A DNA stretch of 64,000 nt from Gracilimonas sp046602855 (GCF_046602855.1 NZ_JBKINJ010000002.1:496001-560000), one strand, 5' to 3'; numbered from the stretch's first letter, positions 17,745 through 26,456 are shown. Notes: generated by a model from the sequence alone, not told the origin. Numbers and translations: made by a program.

Positions 17745-18608
17745 GTGACCTTAGATCTGTTTGAGCCCGCGGCCGTCACCCAGAAAGAACGGGTAAATAA
17801 TGCTATGGGGGATGAGTTACCTCCTCATGAACCCGGTGTATATACCATGTACGACAGGCATGATCAGGTAATGTATGTGGGAAAAGCCAAAGACCTGCAA
17901 CAGCGAGTCACTTCCTATCGCTATTCCAAGTCTAAAAAAATACAGCGAATGATCGCGCACCTCGAAAGAGTTTCCTATGAGGTCTGTAATTCTGAAACGG
18001 ATGCAATTCTGTTGGAGAATCTGCTTATACGTTCACTGCGTCCTCCCTTTAATCATGCTAACAAAAAACCGGAGACCTACTACTATATTTCTACCACAAG
18101 ACGGGGCAACAGCCGGGAATTTCGCCTTTCCATGCGTGTGATGGAAGATTACCCCAATGTGTATGGCTGCTTTAAAGGTCATCTCAAAACTCGGAAGGGA
18201 CTAGGTGCCATGCTGAAGCTGTTGTACGTGATGAACCGGCCGATCCTAAGTGCCACATACTTACCAAGTCAATTATTGAACCGTATCACCCCTCAAAAAT
18301 TTCACATCAAGCTGGATACTCAAACAGGTGTATTGGTGGACCAGTTTCTGAAAGGCAGCTCCGGGTTATTGGCTGACCAACTTGAGGAACACGTTATGGG
18401 AATCAAATTCAAAGATCGGTTCACCGTAAATTATTTCGACAACGAACTGGAGCAACTCCGTATGTTCTACACACTGGGACCCAACAGGAACTTTAGACTC
18501 AAACAAGAACTAGGGCTGGATACCGTGCTCATAGATCAGGATGAGATCGATGACCTGATGGCGCTGATGGGTTCAGCATCCAACAAGGAACATTCAACAT
18601 CCATCTAA
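17745..18608 (+). CDS. GIY-YIG nuclease domain protein (UvrC/Cho-like N-terminal domain)
   Basis: A 287-residue protein, starting at GTG. Residues ~25-115 form a GIY-YIG domain in its UvrC form: PGVYTMYDRHDQVMYVGKA (the GIY and YIG positions), then LQQRVTSYRY (catalytic arginine) and SETDAILLENLLIRSLRPPFN (catalytic glutamate). The C-terminal half is not recognised and shows no RNase H-like domain, UVR motif or HhH motif. The domain is that of DNA-repair incision nucleases such as UvrC and Cho, or of the exonuclease-associated DnaQ fusions. A role in nucleotide excision repair beside the uvrB at 58.9 kb is plausible but not shown. The GTG is near the conserved region, and an earlier start is not visible. 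Confidence 0.82.
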   Translation: MTLDLFEPAAVTQKERVNNAMGDELPPHEPGVYTMYDRHDQVMYVGKAKDLQQRVTSYRYSKSKKIQRMIAHLERVSYEVCNSETDAILLENLLIRSLRPPFNHANKKPETYYYISTTRRGNSREFRLSMRVMEDYPNVYGCFKGHLKTRKGLGAMLKLLYVMNRPILSATYLPSQLLNRITPQKFHIKLDTQTGVLVDQFLKGSSGLLADQLEEHVMGIKFKDRFTVNYFDNELEQLRMFYTLGPNRNFRLKQELGLDTVLIDQDEIDDLMALMGSASNKEHSTSI

Positions 18609-18743
18609 GAAGAATGGAAATGTTTAGGGTACAGAGCTATCTGAGCAAACCCTTTTAGTTTATAACCATTGCCTAGCTCCAAGGCAGAGCGTAAGTAGAG
18701 AGGCGTTTTAAGTTGAATGTTGGTTATTCGATATTGGCTGTTT

Positions 18744-19397
18744 TCACTCCGGCTCCACCCAATCCATATAATCACCAAGCCCGCCGCGGTTTGTTACATT
18801 CTTTCCGATTTTTGTTTGAACCGATTCAGGATACTCATTGGGGAAGATGAAGATAGCTCCCAGCAGGATCTCATGTTTTGGTATGCCCAAATATTTCAGC
18901 AGTTTAGGCTTTCGAAGGCATCCACCTGATGACCAATACGCATTTATATCGCAAGCAGTGGCCGCCAGTAAAAGATTCTGTATCGCTGCGCCGGTGGCTG
19001 CAATATGTTCCATATTCTTTACGTTTGGATGATATTTCCTTCCTTTCTTCCGGCTCTTTTCAGGAATCCAGGTTCCAAGTATAAGTGTGTCTGAAGCAGC
19101 CAGCATCTCTTTTATCCCATCGCTGGACTTCACCGGTTTTTCATCAATAAGTTTGTTTAGAAGTGTTCTGCAACCCTTTCCGTCTAAAGCGTGAAATCGC
19201 CATGGCTCTGATCCTTTCAATGTTTCGGATCGCTGCTTCTCAGGACTTTCGTGATGAAAGGGTGCTTTCCCCGCCAGCTCGATCAGTTCATTTATAGTGT
19301 CTTTGAATCCTTCTCCCTTGGTTACCGGCAAAGGGTTTTCAGGGTCGGCTCTGAGCTTTAGAGTTTTTCGGACGCGAATGGTTTCATCGGTGGTCAT
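18744..19397 (-). CDS. Nitroreductase family protein
   Basis: A protein of about 217 residues from the chosen start at 19397 (MTTDETIRVRKTLK). The frame stays open to a Met at 19508, but that 37-residue extension is unlike the family and would run into the repeat at 19482-19650. Nitroreductase features include WRFHALDGKGCRTLL, DTLILGTWIPE, and the FMN-binding helix HIAATGAAIQNLLLAATACDINAYW followed by LLGAIFIFPNEYP. Members are FMN-dependent, NAD(P)H-using reductases of nitro compounds, quinones or enoates. It is cytoplasmic. Substrate unknown. Confidence 0.87.
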   Translation of the reverse strand: MTTDETIRVRKTLKLRADPENPLPVTKGEGFKDTINELIELAGKAPFHHESPEKQRSETLKGSEPWRFHALDGKGCRTLLNKLIDEKPVKSSDGIKEMLAASDTLILGTWIPEKSRKKGRKYHPNVKNMEHIAATGAAIQNLLLAATACDINAYWSSGGCLRKPKLLKYLGIPKHEILLGAIFIFPNEYPESVQTKIGKNVTNRGGLGDYMDWVEPE

Positions 19398-19481
19398 TTT
19401 GATCTTTTTGAAATGGATTTTGAACCCAAAGATACGGAAGAAATTAATGTATCTTATCGTAACAGAGATAGAGTGAAGAAG

Positions 19482-19650
19482 CTCCCCGTAAGACGTAGCA
19501 AGCTGCACTTACTGTCCCTCCAGAGGGACACAAATTCGAGGCCTAAACAGCCTCTTTAGTTAGATTTAAATTGGTTTATATACCAAGAACTTGTCTCTCT
19601 TTGGGGAGAGACAGGGTTCAGCTCTGCTGTAATTCAGAGAGAGGAAAGTG
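19482..19650 (+). repeat. Structured direct repeat, copy 1 (about 170 bp)
   Basis: It matches 20131-20300 in the same orientation in several blocks: CTCCCCG at the left edge, CTGTCCCTCCAGAGGGACAC, CCAAGAACTTGTCTCTC, and ATTCAGAGAGAGGA near the right edge. It contains perfect hairpins: TGTCCCT/AGGGACA (19513-19530, 4-base loop), and TGTCTCTC/GAGAGACA (19592-19613). A third, GAGGC/GCCTC, lies between them. It sits immediately upstream of the DUF559 gene. Confidence 0.8.
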
Positions 19651-19726
19651 GTTGATATATGCAAAAATGCTAGAACTGGAAATAATGCACCCATTTCACT
19701 ACAATTTAAAGAAGAGAGGGTTCAAT

Positions 19727-20122
19727 ATGACTAAAAATATTTCAAACCATCATTACAATAAACACTTAAAACCGATCGCAAAAACGTTGCGAAAGAATAT
19801 GACCAAAGCTGAAGCTGCTCTTTGGAAATATGGGCTAAGAAAAAAACAACGACGAGGTTATAGCTTCAACCGTCAGCGCCCTATTCTAAAGTATGTCGCC
19901 GATTTTATGTGTAAAAAGCTCGACTTGATCATTGAAGTAGATGGTTGTAGTCATGATCACGCTGAAGCACAGCAGCAGGATAAGGATCGGCAGAATACCT
20001 TAGAAACAGCCTGATTTACCATTCTACGTTTCACCGATGAGGATGTACTTCAGAATATGGATTCCGTTTGCCGAAGAATTGATGAAGAGATTGTCCTTTT
20101 GGAGAACACGAAACCTAAATAA
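19727..20122 (+). pseudogene. DUF559 endonuclease-like gene with one in-frame stop
   Basis: From ATG 19727 the frame encodes a DUF559 (VSR-like, PD-(D/E)XK) protein: LRKNMTKAEAALWKYGLR, GYSFNRQRPIL, YVADFMCKKLDLIIEVDGCSHD with catalytic acidic residues. It is interrupted by TGA at 20012-20014. The same frame continues FTILRFTDEDVLQNM and ends at TAA 20120-20122, the normal DUF559 C-terminus, where the stop replaces what is usually glycine (GGA to TGA). The whole would be about 131 residues. Upstream open sequence (19571-19726) has no family match and lies inside the repeat, so I start at 19727. It is flanked by direct repeats of about 170 bp. Confidence 0.85.
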
Positions 20123-20130
20123 CCACTGAC

Positions 20131-20300
20131 CTCCCCGCAAGCAACAGCGATCTGCTCTTGCTGTCCCTCCAAAGGGACACAGGGTTCTTGGCTTTGGCTA
20201 GCAAGTTTAATCAAGTCCAGACTGCTTAATCTGCCAAGAACCTGTCTCTCTTCGGAGAGAGACCGATTTCAGCTTTGCTGGAAATCAGAGAGAGGACAGT
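20131..20300 (+). repeat. Structured direct repeat, copy 2 (about 170 bp)
   Basis: Direct copy of 19482-19650, just downstream of the DUF559 gene. Hairpins are conserved with sequence changes: TGTCCCT/AGGGACA (20162-20179) and GTCTCTCT/AGAGAGAC (20244-20263, TCGG loop). An additional inverted repeat, GGTTCTTGGC/GCCAAGAACC (20183-20192 and 20233-20242), brackets the centre. The loops differ between the copies while the stems are kept, which is a sign of selection for structure. Confidence 0.8.
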
Positions 20301-20323
20301 GTTCGGTATTGGCTACCTACTCG

Positions 20324-21886
20324 CTACACCAGAATATAATTCTTCGCCACCTGCTTGTATTCCTTCACTTCCTGTTTCACCCAAGCCTCATCTTTGCCGA
20401 ATTCGCGGGCTATGAGCCTACCAACTTCCGGTGCCATTTCCACACTGGCTTTAGCATCCAGCAGTAAAGCACGGGTTCGGCGAGAAAGTATATCCTCAAT
20501 GGTTTGTGCCATTTCGTTTCGAACCGCCCAGATCACTTCGGCTTTCAAATAAGGCAAGTCAGGGTGAAGTCTTTCTCCCAACTTCGGTTCGTTTTTTATG
20601 AGTTTTTCCAGGGCTACCTTATCAGATCCATACACATACAAGTGATCATCCCTATTTACATTCTTCAGCCAACCGTGAATGCGAAGTTCTTTGGTAGGCG
20701 TTTCTTTAACATCCAGACCGGCAACCATCGCAGCCTGATCGATCGTATCCTCCGCCATCTTTCTATAAGTTGTCCACTTTCCGCCGGCTATGGTAACCAA
20801 GCCGGATTCGGAAACCTGAATATGATGACTTCTTGAGATCTCGGAGGTATCCTTGGCATCAGCCGGACTTACAAGTGGACGAATTCCAGCAAATACACTT
20901 TTCACATCCTTTCTTTCAGGATCTTTGGTCAGATACTGAGCTGCGTGCCGTAATACAAACTCTATCTCTTCCTCCAGGGCAACCGGCTCGAGGGTCGCTT
21001 TATCAACCGCAGTATCTGTTGTGCCAACAATCACTTTATCATGCCACGGAACCGCAAATAATACGCGCCCGTCATCTGTGTGGGGCACCATAATAGCAGA
21101 ATCACCCGGCAAAAACTCCTTATCCAATACAATGTGAATTCCCTGTGCATACTGTATGATCTTAGTGTGGCCTTCCTCATCCATTTCCAGGATATCATCC
21201 GTAAAGATACCAGTTGCATTAACAACCACACGTGCGCTTACTTCAAAGTCTTCTCCAATAAGCATATCGCGGATCTTCACCCCTTCAACAAGATCCTGAC
21301 CATTTTTTTTCAATCCCGTTACCTTCATATAGTTAAGAGGAAAACCTCCTTCATCATGCATAGTCTGTGCCAGGTTTATGGATAAGCGGGAGTCATCAAA
21401 CTGACCGTCATAATAGATCACGCCACCACGTAAGCCTTCAGGTTCCAAAGTAGGGATTTTCTCCAGTGTCTTCTCCTTGGACAGGTTTTTTGACTTATTG
21501 ATGCCCAATTTACCTGCCAATGCATCATATACTTTCATTCCTACACCATAAAAAGGCCCATTCCACCACTCATAACTTGGCACAATAAACGACTGATGAC
21601 TCACCAAGTGAGGGGCGTTTTGTATCAGTAATCCTCGTTCATGCAAGGCTTCTATCACCAGAGAAACATCACCCTGTTGCAAATACCTGACTCCGCCATG
21701 TACAAGTTTTGTGCTTCTGCTTGAGGTCCCTTTCGCAAAATCATGCATTTCAAGAAGTAAGGTTTTATAGCCCCGTGATGCGGCATCAACTCCAACTCCC
21801 AATCCGGTAGCACCCCCACCTATAACCACCACATCCCAGTAATCGTTGAAATTTTTAACTTCTTCAATAATCTTAGACCTGTTCAT
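20324..21886 (-). CDS. glpD: Glycerol-3-phosphate dehydrogenase (FAD-dependent, GlpD/GlpA-type)
   Basis: A 520-residue enzyme. The FAD-binding VVIGGGATGLGVGVDAASRG (about residues 19-38) is followed by GTSSRSTKLVHGGVRYL, the second signature, then AVPWHDKVIVGTTDT and a C-terminal DAO_C helical domain (~390-520). It oxidises sn-glycerol-3-phosphate to dihydroxyacetone phosphate at the membrane and feeds quinone. No glycerol kinase or facilitator gene is beside it. It reads away from the patatin gene upstream (105 bases apart, same strand); lipid turnover could link them, but that is a guess. Confidence 0.95.
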   Translation of the reverse strand: MNRSKIIEEVKNFNDYWDVVVIGGGATGLGVGVDAASRGYKTLLLEMHDFAKGTSSRSTKLVHGGVRYLQQGDVSLVIEALHERGLLIQNAPHLVSHQSFIVPSYEWWNGPFYGVGMKVYDALAGKLGINKSKNLSKEKTLEKIPTLEPEGLRGGVIYYDGQFDDSRLSINLAQTMHDEGGFPLNYMKVTGLKKNGQDLVEGVKIRDMLIGEDFEVSARVVVNATGIFTDDILEMDEEGHTKIIQYAQGIHIVLDKEFLPGDSAIMVPHTDDGRVLFAVPWHDKVIVGTTDTAVDKATLEPVALEEEIEFVLRHAAQYLTKDPERKDVKSVFAGIRPLVSPADAKDTSEISRSHHIQVSESGLVTIAGGKWTTYRKMAEDTIDQAAMVAGLDVKETPTKELRIHGWLKNVNRDDHLYVYGSDKVALEKLIKNEPKLGERLHPDLPYLKAEVIWAVRNEMAQTIEDILSRRTRALLLDAKASVEMAPEVGRLIAREFGKDEAWVKQEVKEYKQVAKNYILV

Positions 21887-21990
21887 ATAGGCTCCTTTTT
21901 TCTATAGTTGGTTATCTGAAATAATATGAAACAAATAGATATAATCTGGAAATAAATTAGGTTCTTAGGCAAACCCTTTTATCATATATG

Positions 21991-22908
21991 CTAACCTAGA
22001 ACTTTTTGATAGGAGTTCTTTCCAATATCGTAGACCCGTTTCCCCTGATCGAAATCAAAGACCCCGCACGCATTTCTTGGGATGTCGATGAGATGATCCG
22101 GTTTGTACATTTCGATCATTAGGTCCGTTAATCTATCCTGTGTAAAACTGAAAGTACTGTCCATCAATTCGATCAATGAAAATGATTCCTCTTTGGCCGG
22201 TAATTCTGCTTTTTGTTTTGTCTTACTTTTCGATTTCATAGAATCTGGCAGTACTTTATTAAACCATTTCTGAACTTCATCTAAAGTATCAGGCTCAGTT
22301 TTGGGTTTTTTATTAAATTTTTGATCCGGTTTACCATTAAGGTTAACAGCTACAATTATTGCTTCTTCCTGCTTTTTAACAAGATTAATGGGAAGAGGGT
22401 TAAGTACACCCCCATCCACTAAAACCATTCCATCTTCAACCACAGGAACAAAAAATCCGGGTATGGAGACTGAGGCACGAAGGGCTTTATACAGATCTCC
22501 TTTTGTGAAATGTACCTCTTTATGATGACGCATGTCGGTTGCTACGGCTGTAAATGGAATAGGAAATTCATCAATTTGTTCTTGACCGGTTACCTCTACA
22601 TGCTTGGCAAAAAGCTTTTCCCCTTTAACAAAACCCTGCTTGGCAAAGGTAAAATCCAACAGATCAAATACAGCTTTCTTATTAAGATTAAGTATCCACT
22701 CCTTATAATCCTTTAAGTGACCGGCTGCATAAATGCCTCCTACCACAGCCCCCATTGAACAGCCAATAACCTCTATTATCTCATAACCGGCCTTTTCAAG
22801 TTCCTCTATCACTGCTATATGAGCAATTCCTCGTGCTCCGCCACTTCCAAGTACTAAATGAACCTTGCCCTTAGTCTTTTCAGGTTCTCCTTTTTCGTTG
22901 TCTTTCAT
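21991..22908 (-). CDS. Patatin-like phospholipase
   Basis: A 305-residue patatin-family hydrolase. It has the oxyanion loop LVLGSGGARGIAHIAVIEEL (~18-37), nucleophile elbow GCSMG (Ser at about 51), and the catalytic aspartate in VDGGVLNPLPI (about 166), all of the RssA/NTE type. A lysine-rich insertion (~205-250) separates the core from the C-terminal region. It is cytoplasmic or peripheral and would hydrolyse phospholipids or lysophospholipids. No signal peptide. It starts soon after the phosphatase-superfamily gene on the same strand (57 bases). Confidence 0.93.
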   Translation of the reverse strand: MKDNEKGEPEKTKGKVHLVLGSGGARGIAHIAVIEELEKAGYEIIEVIGCSMGAVVGGIYAAGHLKDYKEWILNLNKKAVFDLLDFTFAKQGFVKGEKLFAKHVEVTGQEQIDEFPIPFTAVATDMRHHKEVHFTKGDLYKALRASVSIPGFFVPVVEDGMVLVDGGVLNPLPINLVKKQEEAIIVAVNLNGKPDQKFNKKPKTEPDTLDEVQKWFNKVLPDSMKSKSKTKQKAELPAKEESFSLIELMDSTFSFTQDRLTDLMIEMYKPDHLIDIPRNACGVFDFDQGKRVYDIGKNSYQKVLG

Positions 22909-22965
22909 ATTAAACCATGGTTGTTCAACATTTGCATATAGTCATATTTTCTATAATCAATATCA

Positions 22966-23853
22966 CTAAATAAACGAAATAATCCCGTCTTTCACATCAA
23001 CCAGACTTTCTGTCTTTTCAAATTGATGAACATGATTTCCCAAAACAAATAATGGTACTTTATTTCGGGTATGCGTTTTAGTGGAAAGATCTTCAAGGTT
23101 ACCATGATCACTGGTAATGACCAAAGTATCCGAGCTTTTCATCTTATTTATAATATACAGCAGAAACTCATCCAGAGGTTTCAATACGCGTTGTGCATCC
23201 TCATTTTTTTGGCTATGACCTGCTTTGTCAGTCAGATAGTATTCATATAGTATAAGGTCATGTTCCGGTACCACATTCAATAGTCTTTTAGCTGCATCGG
23301 TTGGAGTGATTTTTGGTATATCAATTCCAAGTTTTTCCCTCCAGACATTTTGTACGATCTCTGCTGTCAGGGCTGTCTCATTCAGCACATCCTCGATGGT
23401 GTTCAGTTTTATGCCGGAGCTTTTGGTCATAAGAGTGGTACAGCTCCATCGATTACGCTTTTTTGCATGTTCAAAGAATATCGGAGGGTAGGCATTCAGA
23501 AAGTATGGCCTTTTATCTCTTTCCAAGACCGCGTGAAATACACTTTCCTTTTTCAAGAACCGTTTTATACCTGTGTGAGGAAAGGGACCAAAATGCTTTC
23601 CGATTTCCTTTGCAGCATTTCGACCGGTGAACAGAGTGGTCTGTCCGGTTCCGCTTTGGGGCAGACCTTCTATGCCAAGGTTGGCATCAATAGGTTTAAA
23701 GAGTAGATCTTTTTCTAATTTTGGTTCTGCTCTTGAGTTAAATGATCCATTGGTTAGAATTTCAAATGACTCATATCTGTTGTTAAAAAATGGATTTTCA
23801 GGGGATTCTTTACCCAAACCGACCCCATCAATAAATATGAATATAACTGACAT
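22966..23853 (-). CDS. Phosphoglycerate mutase-like metalloenzyme (alkaline phosphatase superfamily)
   Basis: A protein of about 295 residues from the preferred start at 23853 (MSVIFIFIDGVGLG); the frame has an upstream Met at 23886, but the core strand VIFIFIDGVGLG is normally within a few residues of the start. The two-metal site shows DGVGLG, the nucleophile region SGTGQTTLFTG, and SDHGNLEDLSTKTHT near the C-terminus, as in cofactor-independent phosphoglycerate mutases and phosphopentomutases. It is much shorter than true iPGM (about 510), so it lacks that insert and probably has another substrate. Its function is not assigned. Confidence 0.83.
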   Translation of the reverse strand: MSVIFIFIDGVGLGKESPENPFFNNRYESFEILTNGSFNSRAEPKLEKDLLFKPIDANLGIEGLPQSGTGQTTLFTGRNAAKEIGKHFGPFPHTGIKRFLKKESVFHAVLERDKRPYFLNAYPPIFFEHAKKRNRWSCTTLMTKSSGIKLNTIEDVLNETALTAEIVQNVWREKLGIDIPKITPTDAAKRLLNVVPEHDLILYEYYLTDKAGHSQKNEDAQRVLKPLDEFLLYIINKMKSSDTLVITSDHGNLEDLSTKTHTRNKVPLFVLGNHVHQFEKTESLVDVKDGIISFI

Positions 23854-23940
23854 GTATATTATTCTTAATTCAATATTGAAATCCATCTAATCAGACAATT
23901 GGTCAGACCGACTTTGAATCGTCAAACCAGAAAGTATCTC

Positions 23941-24381
23941 TTACTTCTCCAAAATGATCGTTACCGGGCCGTCATTAACTAGCTTTACACTCATCATAGC
24001 ACCAAATTCTCCGGTTTGGATGTCGAGGTCAGTATTAGCTTTAAACCACTCGATCATTTCCTCATACATGGGCTCCGCTTTGTCAGGTTTAGCTGCCTCA
24101 ATAAAACTTGGCCGGGTTCCCTTATCTGAATTGGCATATAAGGTAAACTGTGAAACCAATAATATTCCTCCATTCACATCCTGAACAGATCGGTTCATTT
24201 TTCCATCTTCATCCTCAAAGATCCGCAGTTTAGTTATCTTGTTACAGAGCCACTCCATTTGCTCTCTTTTATCATTTTCATGGATGCCGATCAAGATTAA
24301 AAGCCCCTGATCTATGGCTCCGGTGATCTCATTATCTATCATGACGGATGATGAACTAACGCGCTGAATAACTGCCTTCAT
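23941..24381 (-). CDS. dtd: D-aminoacyl-tRNA deacylase
   Basis: A 146-residue enzyme of full DTD length. The N-terminus MKAVIQRVSSSSVMID, the central GGILLVSQFTLYANSDKGTRPSF, and the C-terminal VNDGPVTIILEK with its Gly-Pro motif are diagnostic. DTD removes D-amino acids and glycine mischarged on tRNA, working as a homodimer in the cytoplasm. It is the first gene of the minus-strand group that reads away from the non-coding, DnaA-box-rich stretch at 24.4 kb. Confidence 0.97.
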   Translation of the reverse strand: MKAVIQRVSSSSVMIDNEITGAIDQGLLILIGIHENDKREQMEWLCNKITKLRIFEDEDGKMNRSVQDVNGGILLVSQFTLYANSDKGTRPSFIEAAKPDKAEPMYEEMIEWFKANTDLDIQTGEFGAMMSVKLVNDGPVTIILEK

Positions 24382-24799
24382 AAACTGTTGATATGTGGAT
24401 TACTATGTGGATTACTCGATAACAAATATTGGATAACTAAAAACACTCATAATTGTGCACATGATTCCACAAACATTCAAGACTATCAACATCCAAAAAG
24501 AATAACTTTTGGTGTTAACAGCTATTCGATCTTTTTTATGTATAAAGTATATAGAAATGTGAACAATTTTATGTTACCCCTGTTAAAGTACTGATTTATA
24601 TGAACGAGTTATAAACAAATCTATCCACAATAATTATCAGTAGGTGATATAAAATTGGATAAAAAAGTTATCCACTTATCCACAGCCTCTACTACTATTA
24701 CTAAACTATATAAATCTCATACTTATAATCTCTTTGGTGTGGAAAAGAATCGGAAAAAGTACTTAAAACACTCTGATAATCCTTCTATATTTGTGTGTC
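24382..24799. other. Candidate chromosome origin (oriC): AT-rich, DnaA-box cluster
   Basis: A 418-base non-coding stretch between divergent dtd and the DinB gene. DnaA-box-like nonamers (E. coli consensus TTATCCACA) are: TGTGGATTA at 24394-24402 and 24406-24414; TTGGATAAC at 24429-24437; CTATCCACA at 24621-24629; TTGGATAAA at 24656-24664; TTATCCACT at 24668-24676; and the exact TTATCCACA at 24676-24684, sharing one base with the previous one. Between them the sequence is very A+T-rich, suitable for an unwinding element. Flanking genes diverge. No dnaA or dnaN gene is present, so the assignment remains a candidate. Confidence 0.62.
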
Positions 24800-25321
24800 A
24801 TGAATAAGCAATATCCCATAGGAAAACTTTCGTTCTCAGAAGATCATTCACAAGAAGATCGTGAATCCTGCATGGATGATATTGCCTTACTTCCAGAACG
24901 TATCAGGAATGAAATTGAGGACTGTTCTGATGATGTTCTCATGATCCCTTATCGGGATGATGGTTGGACTATCAGAGAGGTGATCACTCATTTACTTGAC
25001 GCCCATACCAATGCTGTTATCAGAATTAAAACGGCTCTTACTGAAGATGATCCGGTAATAAGAGTTTATGATCAAAATGCTTGGGTGAGAATTGAGGATC
25101 AATTTGAAATACCACTGGAGCTTACCCTTCAAATGCTGGAAGATACTCATGAAAAGATGATCCGCATTTATGAATGTCTGGATGAAGAGCAATGGAAACG
25201 TTCTTACACTAAGCCGGGAGCAGGTTCATTTACTCTGGCAAAATCTGCTGCGCTATACGCCTGGCATTCAAACCATCATTTAGCACACATACGACTAGTA
25301 ACCCAACACGAAAAATCATAG
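24800..25321 (+). CDS. DinB-superfamily protein, YfiT-type thiol transferase/hydrolase
   Basis: A 173-residue protein from ATG 24800 (a TTG at 24791 is possible but less likely). It has the YfiT/DinB four-helix pattern: LPERIRNEIEDCSDDVL, YRDDGWTIREVITHLLDAHTN (first metal His residues), IRIKTALTEDDPVIRVYDQNAW, and near the C-terminus AWHSNHHLAHIRL with the last His. Family members use a metal ion to activate thiols; the B. subtilis YfiT is a bacillithiol transferase. It is 6 bases before purM on the same strand, so the two probably share a promoter in the upstream non-coding region. Confidence 0.85.
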   Translation: MNKQYPIGKLSFSEDHSQEDRESCMDDIALLPERIRNEIEDCSDDVLMIPYRDDGWTIREVITHLLDAHTNAVIRIKTALTEDDPVIRVYDQNAWVRIEDQFEIPLELTLQMLEDTHEKMIRIYECLDEEQWKRSYTKPGAGSFTLAKSAALYAWHSNHHLAHIRLVTQHEKS

Positions 25322-25327
25322 CGATCT

Positions 25328-26335
25328 ATGTCTGATAAAAAACAAATGACCTACAAAGATTCCGGAGTTGATATCAAAGCCGGTGAAGAAATGGTCGAAT
25401 CCATAAAGGGTGTAGTTAAAGACACTCATGGTCCGGAAGTACTTACCAATATCGGTGGGTTTGGTGGTTTTTTCAGACCGGATCTTGGTTCATATAAAAA
25501 ACCAGTATTTGTAAGTTCTGTTGATGGCGTTGGAACAAAATTGATCGTCGCTTTTAAAACCGGTAAGTATGATACCGTTGGGCAGGATCTGGTAAATCAC
25601 TGTGTAAATGATGTTGCTGTGTGTGGGGCCAAACCTCTTTTCTTCCTGGATTATTTTTCAACCGGAAAGCTTGAGCAACATGTCGGTGTGGATGTGGTAA
25701 AGGGATTTGCCAAAGCCTGTAAAGAAAATGGAGTAGCCCTGATAGGTGGTGAAACAGCTGAAATGCCGGATATCTACGATGAAGGTGAATTTGATCTGGC
25801 CGGAACCATCGTTGGTATTGTAGATGAAGACGAGGTGATCAATGGATCGGAAATTCAAAAAGGCGATGTGCTTCTGGGATTTAAAAGTTCAGGCTTACAT
25901 ACCAACGGATACTCCTTAGCCCGAAAAGTGCTGTTCAGTAAGTACAAAGTTGAGAATTATGTGGAAGATCTTGGCAGTACGGTTGGTGATGAACTTCTAA
26001 AGGTTCACCGCTCTTATTTGTCATTGATCACAGAATTGAAAACACTAAAAGGTGTGAATGGGTTTTCACATATCACCGGTGGTGGTATTGTTGGAAACAC
26101 AAAGCGTATTCTCCCTGATGGACTGAAACTCAATATTAACTGGGATGCCTGGGAACGCCCTCCCGTCTATAATCTGATCAAAGAAGTTGGTAACGTACCC
26201 GAAGATGACATGCAGGCTACTTTCAATTTAGGAATCGGGTTGATCGCCGTGGTTTCTGAAGATGAAATAGATGCTGTGAAGAAAAAAGCAAAAGATTTGG
26301 GAGAAGAGGTATTTGAAGTTGGGGCTGTAGAGTAA
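25328..26335 (+). CDS. purM: Phosphoribosylformylglycinamidine cyclo-ligase
   Basis: A 335-residue AIR synthetase of usual length. Key segments are YKDSGVDIKAGEEMVESIK at the N-terminus, SVDGVGTKLIVAF and GQDLVNHCVNDVAVCGA (ATP and Mg site), ALIGGETAEMPDIY, and GFSHITGGGIVGNTKRILP. PurM catalyses ATP-dependent ring closure of FGAM to aminoimidazole ribotide in purine synthesis. It stands apart from other pur genes here. Its reading starts 6 bases after the DinB/YfiT-type gene. Confidence 0.97.
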   Translation: MSDKKQMTYKDSGVDIKAGEEMVESIKGVVKDTHGPEVLTNIGGFGGFFRPDLGSYKKPVFVSSVDGVGTKLIVAFKTGKYDTVGQDLVNHCVNDVAVCGAKPLFFLDYFSTGKLEQHVGVDVVKGFAKACKENGVALIGGETAEMPDIYDEGEFDLAGTIVGIVDEDEVINGSEIQKGDVLLGFKSSGLHTNGYSLARKVLFSKYKVENYVEDLGSTVGDELLKVHRSYLSLITELKTLKGVNGFSHITGGGIVGNTKRILPDGLKLNINWDAWERPPVYNLIKEVGNVPEDDMQATFNLGIGLIAVVSEDEIDAVKKKAKDLGEEVFEVGAVE

Positions 26336-26456
26336 TTTTATATCTTTAATATGAAATACTCTAAGTAATTATTTAATATAGCTATAAAATAGGTATTGAT
26401 AAGAGAGAGTTAATGCCATAATCTGTGCTAACTGCTAATTAAAATAAGTTTAGCAC

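Noticed and set aside
19398..19508. Longer nitroreductase start at 19508
   Set aside because: The extra 37 residues are unlike the family and run into the repeat; ATG 19397 fits better.
19571..19726. Extended N-terminus for the DUF559 protein (start at 19571)
   Set aside because: The first part lies inside repeat copy 1 and has no family features; the Met at 19727 starts the recognisable domain.
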